Part shown: positions 7,039-14,715 of the stretch, piece by piece
Numbering within the stretch: position 1 is the stretch's first letter
How the letters are laid out: every line of letters starts with the position of its first letter
From: Anaerolineales bacterium
GTDB lineage: Bacteria > Chloroflexota > Anaerolineae > 4572-78 > J111
Direction: 5' to 3'
Assembly: GCA_012032575.1 (NCBI GenBank)
Contig: JAAUSP010000058.1
Location: 1-21,603 of the forward strand
Length of the DNA stretch: 21,603 nucleotides
Program-made: the position numbers and the translations under genes
The notes under the pieces: generated by a model
What the model was told of the DNA's origin: nothing
What the model saw: only the letters and a program-made list of their open reading frames with translations
The model's database searches: none

Positions 7039-8186
7039 ATGGACCTTACTCTTACCGACCTGGAGCAAGCGATTAAGGCCATCCATGCCGCGCCGGAAAG
7101 GGTGGTGGTTGAATTTGCCGGGGCCGGGGCGCAGGCGCTGGCCTGGCTGCACGGGGTGCCCGGCTCGTCGCGCACAGTGCTGGAAGCGACTGACCGTTAT
7201 GTTGTGCCCTCGTTAATCAACCTGATTGGCTTTGAGCCGGATCAATTCACCTCACCGCCGGTGGCGCGGGCCATGGCGACCAAAGCCTACATCCGGGCGC
7301 GCCAATTGGTCCCGCCGGATACGCCGGTGGCCGGCATTGGTTCGACCGCCACCATCGCCACCGACCGGACCAAACGCGGCGACCATCGCTGCTGCGTGGC
7401 GGTCTGTGACGCTCACGGCGTCACTTCTTATGCCTTGACCCTGAGCAAGGGCCGGCGGACGCGCCAGCAGGAGGAAAACCTGGTCAGCCTGCTCATTCTG
7501 CGGGCGGTGGCCGGTGTTTGCGGCGTGACCGGCCTGCCCGCACCGACTCTCCTGGGTGACGAAGCCTTTGTGGAATATTTTGAACCGATTGACCTGGTGG
7601 CCCGGCTGCTGGCGAACGAGGTTGAGTGGGTGGCTGTGGCCCCGGATGGCCGGATGACCACCGGCGATGTTTTGCCGTATGTGGCCCTGCTGCCCGGCTC
7701 GTTCAATCCGCTGCACCAGGCTCACCAGAGGATGGCGGCTGTCGCGCCCAGATTCTGGGCCAGGAAGTCTATTTTGAATTGTCGTTGACCAATGCCGATA
7801 AAGCCCCCATCAGTCTGGAAGAAGCGCGGTCACGGGTGGCCCAGTTTGCCGGCCTGGGTACGATTGTGCTTTCTCGCGCTCCACTGTTTAGCCAGAAGGC
7901 CCAGGTTTTTCCGCACAGCGTTTTTGTCCTGGGCGTAGATACGGTCGAGCGGCTGATTGACCCGCGCTTTTACCACAATGACCCGGCTGAAATGCAGGCT
8001 TCGTTCAGGCAGTTGCGCACCGCCGGCTGCCGCTTTCTGGTCGCCGGGCGGCTGCGCGGCCATCACTTTTTAACCTTGCAGGATTTGGAACTGCCCAATG
8101 GCTACCGCGAATTGTTTGAAGAAATCCCCGATTTTCGTATGGATATCTCTTCAACTGCCATTCGCGAAGGAAATATGGTACACTAG
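7039..8186 (+). CDS. PncC/CinA-like domain fused to a nucleotidyltransferase domain, frameshifted
   Basis: Residues 1 to about 165 resemble the CinA C-terminal / nicotinamide-nucleotide amidohydrolase fold (HGVPGSS, then GIGSTATIATDRTKRGDHRC). Residues from about 215 form a cytidylyltransferase-like Rossmann domain with the nucleotide-binding motif GSFNPLHQAH at 220-229 and a C-terminal ISSTAIR at 370-376. The motif is HxAH rather than the standard HxGH. One base is missing at 7744-7747: adding a G restores AVAAQILGQEVYFEL and joins the halves into about 382 residues; as it stands the first frame ends at 7788. Such pairing suggests NAD(P) or nucleotide salvage or repair, but the exact reaction is not known. 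The first domain lacks an obvious ESCTGG motif and may be catalytically altered. Confidence 0.75.
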
Positions 8187-8213
8187 CAGGGTAGTAGGGT
8201 AGCAGGGTAGCAG
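8185..8213. repeat. Tandem 8-mer repeat (locus D)
   Basis: About 3.6 copies of AGCAGGGT (one copy with AGTAGGGT) start in the stop codon region of the upstream gene and are followed by a run of eight T. No complementary arm is adjacent. A related word, GGTAACAGGGTAGC, occurs on the minus strand at 16559-16572, in the leader of lspA. Confidence 0.85.
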
Positions 8214-8262
8214 TTTTTTTTGTGACCTTGCGCCTCTGCGATTTTGTCTACCATTCCCGCTC

Positions 8263-8312
8263 AAGGCTAAGGCTGAGGCTAAGCGGGCAAAATGAATCTT
8301 AGCCTTAGCCTT
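8263..8312. repeat. Hairpin with GGCTAA-word arms (locus E)
   Basis: The 15-base arms at 8263-8277 and 8298-8312 pair with one mismatch around a 20-base loop. The arms are tandem GGCTAA units (period 6). It lies 55 bases before the corrinoid-protein start, in its probable leader; no clear promoter was found in this spacer. Confidence 0.8.
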
Positions 8313-8367
8313 TGATATTGCTACTGCCAAGCAGTTACCTATTCTTAAAGGAGCGAGAAAACATCCA

Positions 8368-9036
8368 ATGAGTCGCCAGGAAGAAATTTTAGATGGACTG
8401 TACGAAAATACTCTCGACGGCAACGCTGAGCCGGTCAAGGCCCTCGTCAAGGAGGGATTGGAGCTGGGTATCGAGCCGATGAGCATGCTCTTCGATGCCT
8501 TGATTCCCGCGCTGGAAGAAGTGGGTCGCCTGTTTGAACAGGGCGAATATTTTGTGCCGGAAATGTTGATTGCCGCCCGCGCCATGCAGGGAGCGATGGA
8601 TATTCTCAAGCCGCTGCTGATGTCAAACGCTAATATCCAAATCGGCACGTTTATCATGGCGACGGTTAAGGGGGATATTCACGATATTGGCAAGAACCTG
8701 TGCAATATCATGCTCGAAGGGGCCGGTTTCAAGGTGGTTGATCTGGGGGTCAACTGCCCGCCGGAAAAATATATCGCCGCGGTGATCGAGCACAAGGCCG
8801 AACTGGTGGGCATGAGCGCCTTTTTGACCACGACGATGCCCATGTTCAAAAAGAACATCGAAGCCTTCAAAGAAGCCGGCCTGCGCGACAAAGTCAGGAT
8901 CATGGTCGGCGGCGCGCCGGTGACGCAGGAATACTGCGAGGTTGTCGGCGCGGACGGTTACGCCCCCGATGCCAGCTCGTGCGTGCGGCTGGCCAAGCAG
9001 TTGTTGGCGGAGTTAAGAGAGAAGCAGGGGGGGTGA
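8368..9036 (+). CDS. Corrinoid protein, methyltransferase cobalamin-binding subunit
   Basis: B12-binding carrier that shuttles a methyl group between a substrate-specific methyltransferase and a second methyl acceptor. Residues 1-85 are the helical cap (EEVGRLFEQGEYFVPEMLIAA), and the Rossmann B12 domain follows with the ligand motif DIHDIG at 103-108 (the His replaces dimethylbenzimidazole), SAFL at 150-153 and GGAP at 181-184. The length of 222 residues is typical for MtbC/MtmC/MtaC-like proteins and their bacterial relatives. No substrate methyltransferase, MtbA-like partner or activation protein is in the window, so the substrate (methylamine, methoxy compound, glycine betaine) is open. 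AAAGGAG lies upstream at longer than usual spacing. Confidence 0.93.
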   Translation: MSRQEEILDGLYENTLDGNAEPVKALVKEGLELGIEPMSMLFDALIPALEEVGRLFEQGEYFVPEMLIAARAMQGAMDILKPLLMSNANIQIGTFIMATVKGDIHDIGKNLCNIMLEGAGFKVVDLGVNCPPEKYIAAVIEHKAELVGMSAFLTTTMPMFKKNIEAFKEAGLRDKVRIMVGGAPVTQEYCEVVGADGYAPDASSCVRLAKQLLAELREKQGG

Positions 9037-9073
9037 GTGGTGGTGGGTGGCGGAAAAAGGAGTAATTTTAAAT

Positions 9074-9802
9074 ATGATAACCAAGTTTTCCCCAGCGGTA
9101 ATTGAAAATCTAAAATGTTATGTATATTTGTATCTTGACCCAGACACCAATGAAATATTTTACGTAGGTAAAGGTCGTGGAAATCGAGTTTTTGCTCATT
9201 TAAATGATGAGACGGGTTCTGATAAGATAGCCAGGATAAACGAAATTCGTGGTCGAGGTCAGGAGCCGAAAATCGAAATTTTGGTTCATGGACTGGATGA
9301 TGATGAGGCAAGAAAAACCGAGGCAATTGTTATAGATTTGATTGGAATAAAAAGTGAAAATCTGACCAATAAGGTTCGTGGTTGGCAGGCGGGTATCTAT
9401 GGACGGATGAATATAGACGAAATAACTTCTCTGTATTGTCAGGAAGTAGAAATTGAAGAACCGGCTATTCTCGTTCCAATTGACAAGATATTTCGATCAT
9501 CCAAAGGGCTGTATAATGCAACACGAGAGAGGTTGAGGATTGATGAAGAAGGTAGAAAAGCCAAGTATGTGTTTAGCATAAATGAAGGAATAGTAAAGGC
9601 AGTATATGAAATTAGGACTTGGTTGCCAGGGCCTTCAACATTCAAAAGACGGACTGATGGGACGATACAGGAGATAATTCTAAGGGAATTTATCGGGGAT
9701 CGTGCGGCTCCAGAAATTTGGGATAAATATATTAACAAATCAGCGCGAAAATATTTTCTGGATAGGGATACCAAAGATTCTATTTGCTATGTGAATATTT
9801 AA
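9074..9802 (+). CDS. GIY-YIG nuclease-like domain protein
   Basis: A 242-residue protein with a GIY-YIG type domain at its N-terminus: the first motif is CYVYLYLDP (15-23), the second FYVGKGRGNRVFAH (29-42), with the conserved Arg and a downstream Glu in RKTEAIVIDLIG. This arrangement matches the LEM-3-like branch of GIY-YIG proteins rather than UvrC or homing endonucleases. Residues 120-242 match nothing I recognise; they include a second, basic half ending FLDRDTKDSICYVNI. The ATG at 9074 is used, with AAGGAG about 12 bases upstream; an upstream GTG at 9047 is in frame. Base composition is clearly AT-richer than the neighbouring corrinoid gene, so it marks the left edge of an acquired island. 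Confidence 0.75.
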   Translation: MITKFSPAVIENLKCYVYLYLDPDTNEIFYVGKGRGNRVFAHLNDETGSDKIARINEIRGRGQEPKIEILVHGLDDDEARKTEAIVIDLIGIKSENLTNKVRGWQAGIYGRMNIDEITSLYCQEVEIEEPAILVPIDKIFRSSKGLYNATRERLRIDEEGRKAKYVFSINEGIVKAVYEIRTWLPGPSTFKRRTDGTIQEIILREFIGDRAAPEIWDKYINKSARKYFLDRDTKDSICYVNI

Positions 9803-10099
9803 TGAAAGAATTGAAGCGATACATCACAACCTTGCCTTTTGTGCGTCATGATGTATACAGTATGCTCTTCATTGAAACACCGCTTTTTACCAAACTCATC
9901 CAATGATAAAGGAATGGTTGGAATGAATGAAAAAACTTTGCCAATCTGGTGGAAAGTCTAAAGCTATGATAGAAGCATTGAGGACGGGATAATAAGTCAG
10001 GTAAGGCGATCATAATTTAAGCAAAATTCCGTATTTTATGAGTTTGTGGTAAGATGACAGTAGCTTGTGGATTGTTTAGCCAAAATAAGGAACTATCCC
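9803..10099. other. AT-rich spacer with no intact gene
   Basis: No ORF of note. A short in-frame stretch ending SKAMIEALRTG near 9945-9990 could be the debris of a small gene, but it is too short to name. A TAAGAT -10-like box at 10050-10055 may belong to the antitoxin promoter; no good -35 box accompanies it. Confidence 0.4.
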
Positions 10100-10339
10100 A
10101 TGACCACTGACACAAAAATAAAGCAGCAAATTTATCAAATCATCGAGTCTTTGCCGGTCGAGCGACTCCCTGACTTGCTGCGCTTTTTGAAATATTCGAT
10201 GCAACCCCTCAAATCTAGCCCCCCGCCTACGCCTCCCCCTATTTATCAAATACACCAGCATGCCATTGATACAGGTATTCCCGATTTAGCGGCTCAACAC
10301 GACCATTATCTCTACGGCGTGAGCAAGGATAATGCCTGA
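10100..10339 (+). CDS. Putative antitoxin of a PIN-domain toxin pair
   Basis: A 79-residue protein, MTTDTKIKQQIYQIIESLPVERL onwards, with an N-terminal amphipathic helical stretch like the DUF2281-type antitoxins, then a proline-rich linker (SSPPPTPPP) and a C-terminal segment that could wrap the toxin. The ATG at 10100 is preceded by AAGGA. Its stop codon overlaps the toxin start by 8 bases, the classical toxin-antitoxin arrangement. It is called an antitoxin by context; the DNA-binding fold is not clear from sequence alone. Confidence 0.7.
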   Translation: MTTDTKIKQQIYQIIESLPVERLPDLLRFLKYSMQPLKSSPPPTPPPIYQIHQHAIDTGIPDLAAQHDHYLYGVSKDNA

Positions 10340-10754
10340 AGTAGTTTTTTGGGATACCGCCGCCTTTCTTGCGCTGGGTAATGCACGGGATGACCTTCAC
10401 CAAGCGGCTACCCGTGTTAGTCAGGAATTAGCTAAAGCCCAAGCCCATGTACTCACAACCGACGCAGTACTCATTGAGGTGGCCAATGCTTTCAGCAAAG
10501 TTGCGCTGCGGTCAATCGCTTGGCAACTGGTTGAAGCAATGCAAGTATCCGTAGCCCTAAAAGCAGCAACCATAGTGCCTGTAGATACTGACCTTTGGCA
10601 ACGCGGTTGGCAGTTATATCGAGCTCGTTCTGATAAAAGTTGGGGACTAACCGACTGCATCAGTTTTGTGGTGATGGAAGATTATGGTATACAGCGAGCT
10701 TTTACCTACGATCAACATTTTGAACAAGCGGGCTTTGTTCGGTTATTAAAGTGA
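10332..10754 (+). CDS. PIN-domain ribonuclease toxin (VapC-like)
   Basis: A 140-residue PIN-domain protein, an Mg-dependent RNase expected to cut RNA when released from its antitoxin. The acidic residues are in place: D8 in VFWDTAAFLAL, E49 in LIEVANAF, D108 in GLTDCISF and D127 in TYDQHFEQAGF. The length and the C-terminal FEQAGFVRLL are normal, so it is complete even though the insertion sequence begins directly after its TGA. It is coupled to the upstream antitoxin by an 8-base overlap. Confidence 0.88.
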   Translation: MPEVVFWDTAAFLALGNARDDLHQAATRVSQELAKAQAHVLTTDAVLIEVANAFSKVALRSIAWQLVEAMQVSVALKAATIVPVDTDLWQRGWQLYRARSDKSWGLTDCISFVVMEDYGIQRAFTYDQHFEQAGFVRLLK

Positions 10755-10777
10755 TTTGGGTGTGACTAAAATGAGTT
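10755..10777 (+). repeat. Left terminal inverted repeat of the IS
   Basis: Starts TTTGGGTGTGAC and ends AATGAGTT; it pairs with the right end with one mismatch. Confidence 0.85.
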
Positions 10778-10804
10778 GGAAGAAAGAAATCTCTCTGGTA
10801 AAGT
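10776..10804 (+). promoter_or_regulatory. Predicted transposase promoter
   Basis: TTGGAA at 10776-10781, 17 bases, then TAAAGT at 10799-10804. It overlaps the inner edge of the left inverted repeat, so a transposase bound to the end could repress its own gene. Confidence 0.5.
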
Positions 10805-10839
10805 GAGTTCGCCAAAACCACTTGTTTAGGAGAGATGCC

Positions 10840-12408
10840 ATGACTTCCAACTCACAAACGATTATACAGGATATTCGCCAAGAGTTTGAAATGTTACTTG
10901 ATTTTGTGAGCGGCGAAGCAGCCCAACAGGCCAGCGCCGATCACATCGAACGAGGCTTATTCAAACTATTGTTGGCGATGGGAGCCAAATTGTTAAGGTT
11001 GTTTTTCGTCATGCGTTCTGAGGCTTGTTCTCGTGAAACCCTCCAGACCGCCAGCGGGGCAACCTTAGGGTATGAACGAGACACGAAGCGAACCTACTAT
11101 TCTATCTTTGGTAAGCTGTGGCTATATCGGCCCTACTTCTACAAAAAAGGCGTCGGCGGGGAAACCCCGTTGGATGCGGTCTTAGGCTTGGGTGAAGACA
11201 GTTACTCGGATCTGGTGCGGGAGGTAGCGGATTATCTGGGGGTCTATAACGTCTATCACAAAAGCGGTGATATTTTGTTCCGGTTACTGGGATTGAAGTT
11301 ATCGACCGGAGCCATCGAGAGCAACCTGGCCGATGATGCCGCCGCTGTCGAAAGCTATTATGCGCAGAAGCCAGCCCCCCCACCGGCTGAGGAAGCAGAA
11401 ATCCTGGTGATCCAAGCCGATGGCAAAGGAGTGCCGATGGTTCTGGAAGAGATACCGGAGCCACAGGTACGGTTAGGCAAAGGCCAAAAACGAGGTCGCA
11501 AGAAGGAGGCGATGGTCACCAGCATTTACACGATTGCCGCCCATCGTCGGACCCCCCAGGCAGTGGTTGATAGTTTTTTCCGGCACACCCCTGCCGATAC
11601 CGCTCCTAACCGTTGCCGGCCTCACCATAAGCATATTTGGGCCACCTTAGACGGGAAAGATGCCGCTTTAGCCCGCTTGGCTCAACAAGTGGCGGCCCGC
11701 GAAGGAACCCATATCCTGGCTCGAGTGGCTCTGTGTGACGGCTATGAACCCTTACAAACTCGCGTCACCAAACAATTTCCTGATTTCACCCTGATCCTGG
11801 ATTTTATTCACGCCGATGAGTATTTATGGGATGTGGCCACCTCTCTGCTGGGGGAACAACATCCCCACCGGCTGGAATGGATGGCCGACTACACCCTGAA
11901 AATCCTATCCGGTCAGACCCAACAAGTCATTGCCTCGTTTCAATCCATGGCTCAAGATAAGCAATATACCGCCACTCAACGTGCCCAATTGGAAAAAACA
12001 GCCACTTATTTCCAACGTAACTTGCCCTATATGGCCTATGACACCTACCTGAAACAAGGTTGGCCCATCGCTTCCGGCGTCATTGAAGGTGCCTGTCGTC
12101 ATTTTGTTAAAGATCGCTGCGAATTGTCCGGCATGCGCTGGACCCGGACCGGGGTTGAAAATCTATTCCATTTACGAGCTGTCGCTGAAAATGGAGACTG
12201 GGATGACTATCACCGTTTCCGCAAACGTCAGCGCCATATTCGCTTATACCACCAACCTTATCCCGAACTGTTACCTGTGGAAATGCAGGCCATAGACAAT
12301 TGTTCTTTGTTCGAAAAACGACCCGCTACTTCCACTCAACAAGAGCTCGAACCTTCCTCTGCTCCTGACAATCAAACTCTCTATCACCAACTCCCGCTTG
12401 CTGTTTGA
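10840..12408 (+). CDS. ISKra4-family-like transposase
   Basis: A 522-residue DD-E transposase. The start is the ATG at 10840, with AGGAGA just upstream; a TTG at 10822 precedes the ribosome site. Candidate catalytic residues are D194 in VIQADGKGVPM, an Asp in the LILDFIHADEYLWD block near 319-331, and E416 in SGVIEGACRH, followed by FVKDRCELSGMRWT, the block most typical of this family. Residues 211-224 (RLGKGQKRGRKKEA) form a basic patch. The ORF is uninterrupted and the ends are present, so the copy may be active. It is the only transposase in the window and lies inside an AT-richer island. Confidence 0.88.
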   Translation: MTSNSQTIIQDIRQEFEMLLDFVSGEAAQQASADHIERGLFKLLLAMGAKLLRLFFVMRSEACSRETLQTASGATLGYERDTKRTYYSIFGKLWLYRPYFYKKGVGGETPLDAVLGLGEDSYSDLVREVADYLGVYNVYHKSGDILFRLLGLKLSTGAIESNLADDAAAVESYYAQKPAPPPAEEAEILVIQADGKGVPMVLEEIPEPQVRLGKGQKRGRKKEAMVTSIYTIAAHRRTPQAVVDSFFRHTPADTAPNRCRPHHKHIWATLDGKDAALARLAQQVAAREGTHILARVALCDGYEPLQTRVTKQFPDFTLILDFIHADEYLWDVATSLLGEQHPHRLEWMADYTLKILSGQTQQVIASFQSMAQDKQYTATQRAQLEKTATYFQRNLPYMAYDTYLKQGWPIASGVIEGACRHFVKDRCELSGMRWTRTGVENLFHLRAVAENGDWDDYHRFRKRQRHIRLYHQPYPELLPVEMQAIDNCSLFEKRPATSTQQELEPSSAPDNQTLYHQLPLAV

Positions 12409-12417
12409 TCGAAGTAA

Positions 12418-12440
12418 AACTCATTTTGGTCACACCCAAA
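12418..12440 (-). repeat. Right terminal inverted repeat of the IS
   Basis: Begins AACTCATT and ends GTCACACCCAAA; it is complementary to the left end apart from one base. Confidence 0.85.
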
Positions 12441-12441
12441 T

Positions 12442-12801
12442 GATTGTGAACAAGCAGAAAATATTGCCCATCCTGATACGTTGTTGTATTCCTTAACTCA
12501 AGCTTGTTTAAGAAAAGTCCAAGTTCTTGGTTATTTATTTCCTGAGTCGAAACGGGATCTACCGAGTTTTGAACTTGAAATTAGCCCTAATGAATATTGG
12601 GCCCATCCACTGTGGTTGCAGGGTATTATTACATACTATTTTTGGAAGAAGACCGGCGATGATACTATGAAAGAAGTTGCTAAGTCAAAATTATTAGAAT
12701 ACCTGGAAGTCGCAATGCAAACCGTTATGCTTGAACCGGCCAAGCTTGAGTTTAATGATGTTTCATTCGATATTGATGAATTATGTACTTCAGGCTGTTA
12801 A
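12442..12801 (+). pseudogene. 3' fragment of an unidentified gene, 5' part lost at the IS
   Basis: An open frame enters directly from the right end of the insertion sequence (DCEQAENIAHPDTLLYSLTQ) and continues for about 119 residues to TAA at 12799-12801. No ATG or ribosome site lies near the junction; the first usable start is a TTG at 12481. Removing the IS does not join it to an open frame on the left, where a TAA is met at once, so the missing 5' part was deleted or lies elsewhere. The sequence (SPNEYWAHPLWLQGIITYYF, then a helical stretch) is not recognised. Confidence 0.5.
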
Positions 12802-12835
12802 AAATCAGGAAGATAGCTAAAGTATCTGGATTTCC

Positions 12836-13540
12836 TTAACAAGAAGAACAAAGCCTAGCATTACCATCAAATCCATGAATGTGATAAACCTCAACCCAAG
12901 CATAATGTTTGAGACAGCCCGTTTCCCCCTGCTTATGTCCAACCTCTGAAGAAAGTTCCAGATTGAGAATATCCTCCCACTCCTCTGATTCTAACTGATC
13001 GTCCTGATGCTTTCGTTGTTCTTCTGTTACCCCATCGGCTACCCTCCCTCCTTTTCCCTCTGATTCTAACTGTTTGCCCCGTTTCTCTCGTTGGGTACGA
13101 ATATAGTCCAACAGTTTTTGAAATGAGTCATTGGGAGCAGCAGACAGATTGACCATCGGGATTTTTGGTTGAGACACAGCCCGAGCCGGAGGCAGCTTAA
13201 GTAAATCATCATCCTCTAATTCACTCAATACGTCTTTGATATCCTTTGAAGCTGATACTGTATCCTCACGCCCCCAATATTGCACACATTCCAACAAAGA
13301 TTTAGGTTGGGCATCCTTTATTATAAACAGTTTCACTTTAACTACTGCTTCAACCACCTTTTCCACATCGTCAAGTAACACTTTTGGCGCGACTCTGAAC
13401 ACCTCGTGTTCATGAGGATGTTCGGCATCTTCGTGATTATGATATTGGTGATGCCTTTCACTGCGAGTAGTCACCGCGCTTGAGTAAGCCTCTTTATAGC
13501 AACGCCAGCGCTCATCCAACTTTTGAATCAGCTTGTTCAA
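12836..13540 (-). CDS. Unrecognised protein with His-rich segment, partner of the metallopeptidase
   Basis: A 234-residue protein of unknown family. It starts at TTG 13540, which overlaps the TGA of the upstream gene (TTGA), so it is translationally coupled. Residues about 29-46 are strongly histidine-rich (HHQYHNHEDAEHPHEHE), a likely metal-binding or metal-storage stretch. The middle is helical and acidic (KDVLSELEDDDLLKL). The C-terminus has further Cys and His (CLKHYAWVEVYHIH, CSSC). A 16-base direct repeat encodes QLESE twice. There is no signal peptide or membrane span. Its neighbour is an HELGH zinc peptidase, so a role as metal chaperone, substrate or inhibitor can be imagined, but none is shown. 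Confidence 0.65.
   Translation of the reverse strand: MNKLIQKLDERWRCYKEAYSSAVTTRSERHHQYHNHEDAEHPHEHEVFRVAPKVLLDDVEKVVEAVVKVKLFIIKDAQPKSLLECVQYWGREDTVSASKDIKDVLSELEDDDLLKLPPARAVSQPKIPMVNLSAAPNDSFQKLLDYIRTQREKRGKQLESEGKGGRVADGVTEEQRKHQDDQLESEEWEDILNLELSSEVGHKQGETGCLKHYAWVEVYHIHGFDGNARLCSSC
12982..13072. repeat. Direct repeat inside the His-rich gene
   Basis: CCTCTGATTCTAACTG occurs at 12982-12997 and 13057-13072, 75 bases apart and in frame, giving a duplicated QLESE element in the protein. It may reflect a partial 25-codon duplication. Confidence 0.7.
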
Positions 13541-14448
13541 ATCATCAATAAATGTTTGCCGGTCAGCCAGGTTTTTGCCATAATGCGCAACGTAGCCAGT
13601 GAAATTAACGGGCGCAAAAAAGGCATCGGGTGCCGACCATCATCCCCTACCAAATCTGCCAACTCTCCTATTTGCTCACACACTTGCAAATCTTGAGCGT
13701 TTTTAGCGTAGGCAGGGCCGCTCATCAAAGTGCCAAACACATCGGCAAATATCTCCTCTGCCCAATTTAACCAGGTTGATACTCTGGCTGTGTCTGGATC
13801 ATCGCCAAGCGGCGTATCCAAATCAATTGGGCCACTCCAGTTAAATATCGTGGCAATTTGTTGACGAAGGATGATGAAACGCTGACGATACTCCTCAAGA
13901 TCACCGCTGTTCCAAAACACAAAATGGCCTAATTCGTGGGCTACAGCCTCATACAAATCGGGTTGTCCAATCCGGTCAAAAGGCACTCCGAGTAAGGGAG
14001 CAGCATCATAGGGAAAGCGCGTAAGATTGAATACTTTTCCAAAATAGGTAATAGGTTTATTGCCATTACCAGCAACTTCAAACCGCTTATAAAATTCGTA
14101 GGCTTTTTGGTCCAATTGCTCTAAATGGGGATTCAATGAGGTGTTATAACGTTGGTCAATAGCTTTACTCAGGATAGACCAATTTTCAACAGTTTTCTCC
14201 ATCACTTTTGATAACACAAATGATTGTGTGGCTTGATCGCTATATTGTTCAATGACCTCATTTTGGAGAAAATAGTTGCGATAGGCGGTAAAGAAACTCT
14301 GGAATTTCTTTATTTCTTCCTGAATTTCATTCCGCACGCTAAATCTCGAGTCACTTTTATTTTTTATCCGTTCACGAAACCTCTTTGTTTCAATAAACAG
14401 ACAATCAAACCGATCTTTAATGATTTGTACCTGCTTTAAGTTAGACAT
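13537..14448 (-). CDS. HELGH zincin-like metallopeptidase, unassigned
   Basis: A 303-residue protein with a zinc-peptidase signature: AVAHELGHFVFW with HELGH at 171-175, and EEIFADVFGTLMSG at 231-244, which can supply the third ligand and the Asp seen in gluzincin-type enzymes, then GDDGRHPMPFLRPL in the last quarter. Residues 1-125 are mostly helical and charged with no recognised domain. The ATG at 14448 is preceded by GGAGGAAAG; an ATG at 14469 overlaps that site and is less likely. There is no signal peptide, so it should act in the cytoplasm. It is the first gene of a coupled pair with the His-rich protein. It could be a resident housekeeping-type protease or part of a defence or regulatory module; the context (toxin pair, GIY-YIG protein, IS) favours the accessory pool. 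Confidence 0.75.
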   Translation of the reverse strand: MSNLKQVQIIKDRFDCLFIETKRFRERIKNKSDSRFSVRNEIQEEIKKFQSFFTAYRNYFLQNEVIEQYSDQATQSFVLSKVMEKTVENWSILSKAIDQRYNTSLNPHLEQLDQKAYEFYKRFEVAGNGNKPITYFGKVFNLTRFPYDAAPLLGVPFDRIGQPDLYEAVAHELGHFVFWNSGDLEEYRQRFIILRQQIATIFNWSGPIDLDTPLGDDPDTARVSTWLNWAEEIFADVFGTLMSGPAYAKNAQDLQVCEQIGELADLVGDDGRHPMPFLRPLISLATLRIMAKTWLTGKHLLMI

Positions 14449-14715
14449 CTTTCCTCCAGTGATGTTCAAATAGAATTGTTATGAATAGAGAGATAAAGTA
14501 TTCTCAAGGTAGGGGAACCGTTGCCTAAACCCAGATGAACGAAGTTTTGGGTACAGTCTGGCTTAAGGAAGGGGCGTCCAGACTGCGGTTTTGGTCAGTC
14601 CAGCTTGGGCCCATTAGCTCCATTATAACCGAAATGAGGTCGGTTGAACAGGGGGTGAGGGGAAAATTAAGGTAGAAACAGAGTTTTGCTGTGGCAAAGC
14701 GAGCCTTCGCCCAAC

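Larger units (their letters stand above)
10755..12440 (+). mobile_element. Complete insertion sequence, ISKra4-like, about 1.69 kb
   Basis: One transposase is bounded by terminal inverted repeats. The left end reads TTTGGGTGTGAC from 10755, and the right end is its complement finishing at 12440; the repeats span about 23 bases with one mismatch (T versus C at base 13). If the ends are taken at GGG, as in ISKra4-type elements, 10758 to 12437, the flanking 9-mers are AAGTGATTT and AAATGATTG, matching at 7 of 9 positions; with the longer ends the flanks share TGA. The left end touches the stop codon of the PIN toxin, and the right end cuts into an ORF fragment. Confidence 0.85.

Noticed and set aside
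7700..7800. Programmed ribosomal frameshift in the PncC/nucleotidyltransferase gene
   Set aside because: No slippery heptamer or downstream pseudoknot is evident, and similar one-base lesions occur in five other genes, which points to sequence error.
8368..9036. Methionine synthase (MetH) fragment
   Set aside because: The protein has its own start, helical cap and B12 domain and ends normally at 222 residues, so it is a stand-alone corrinoid protein rather than a cut MetH.
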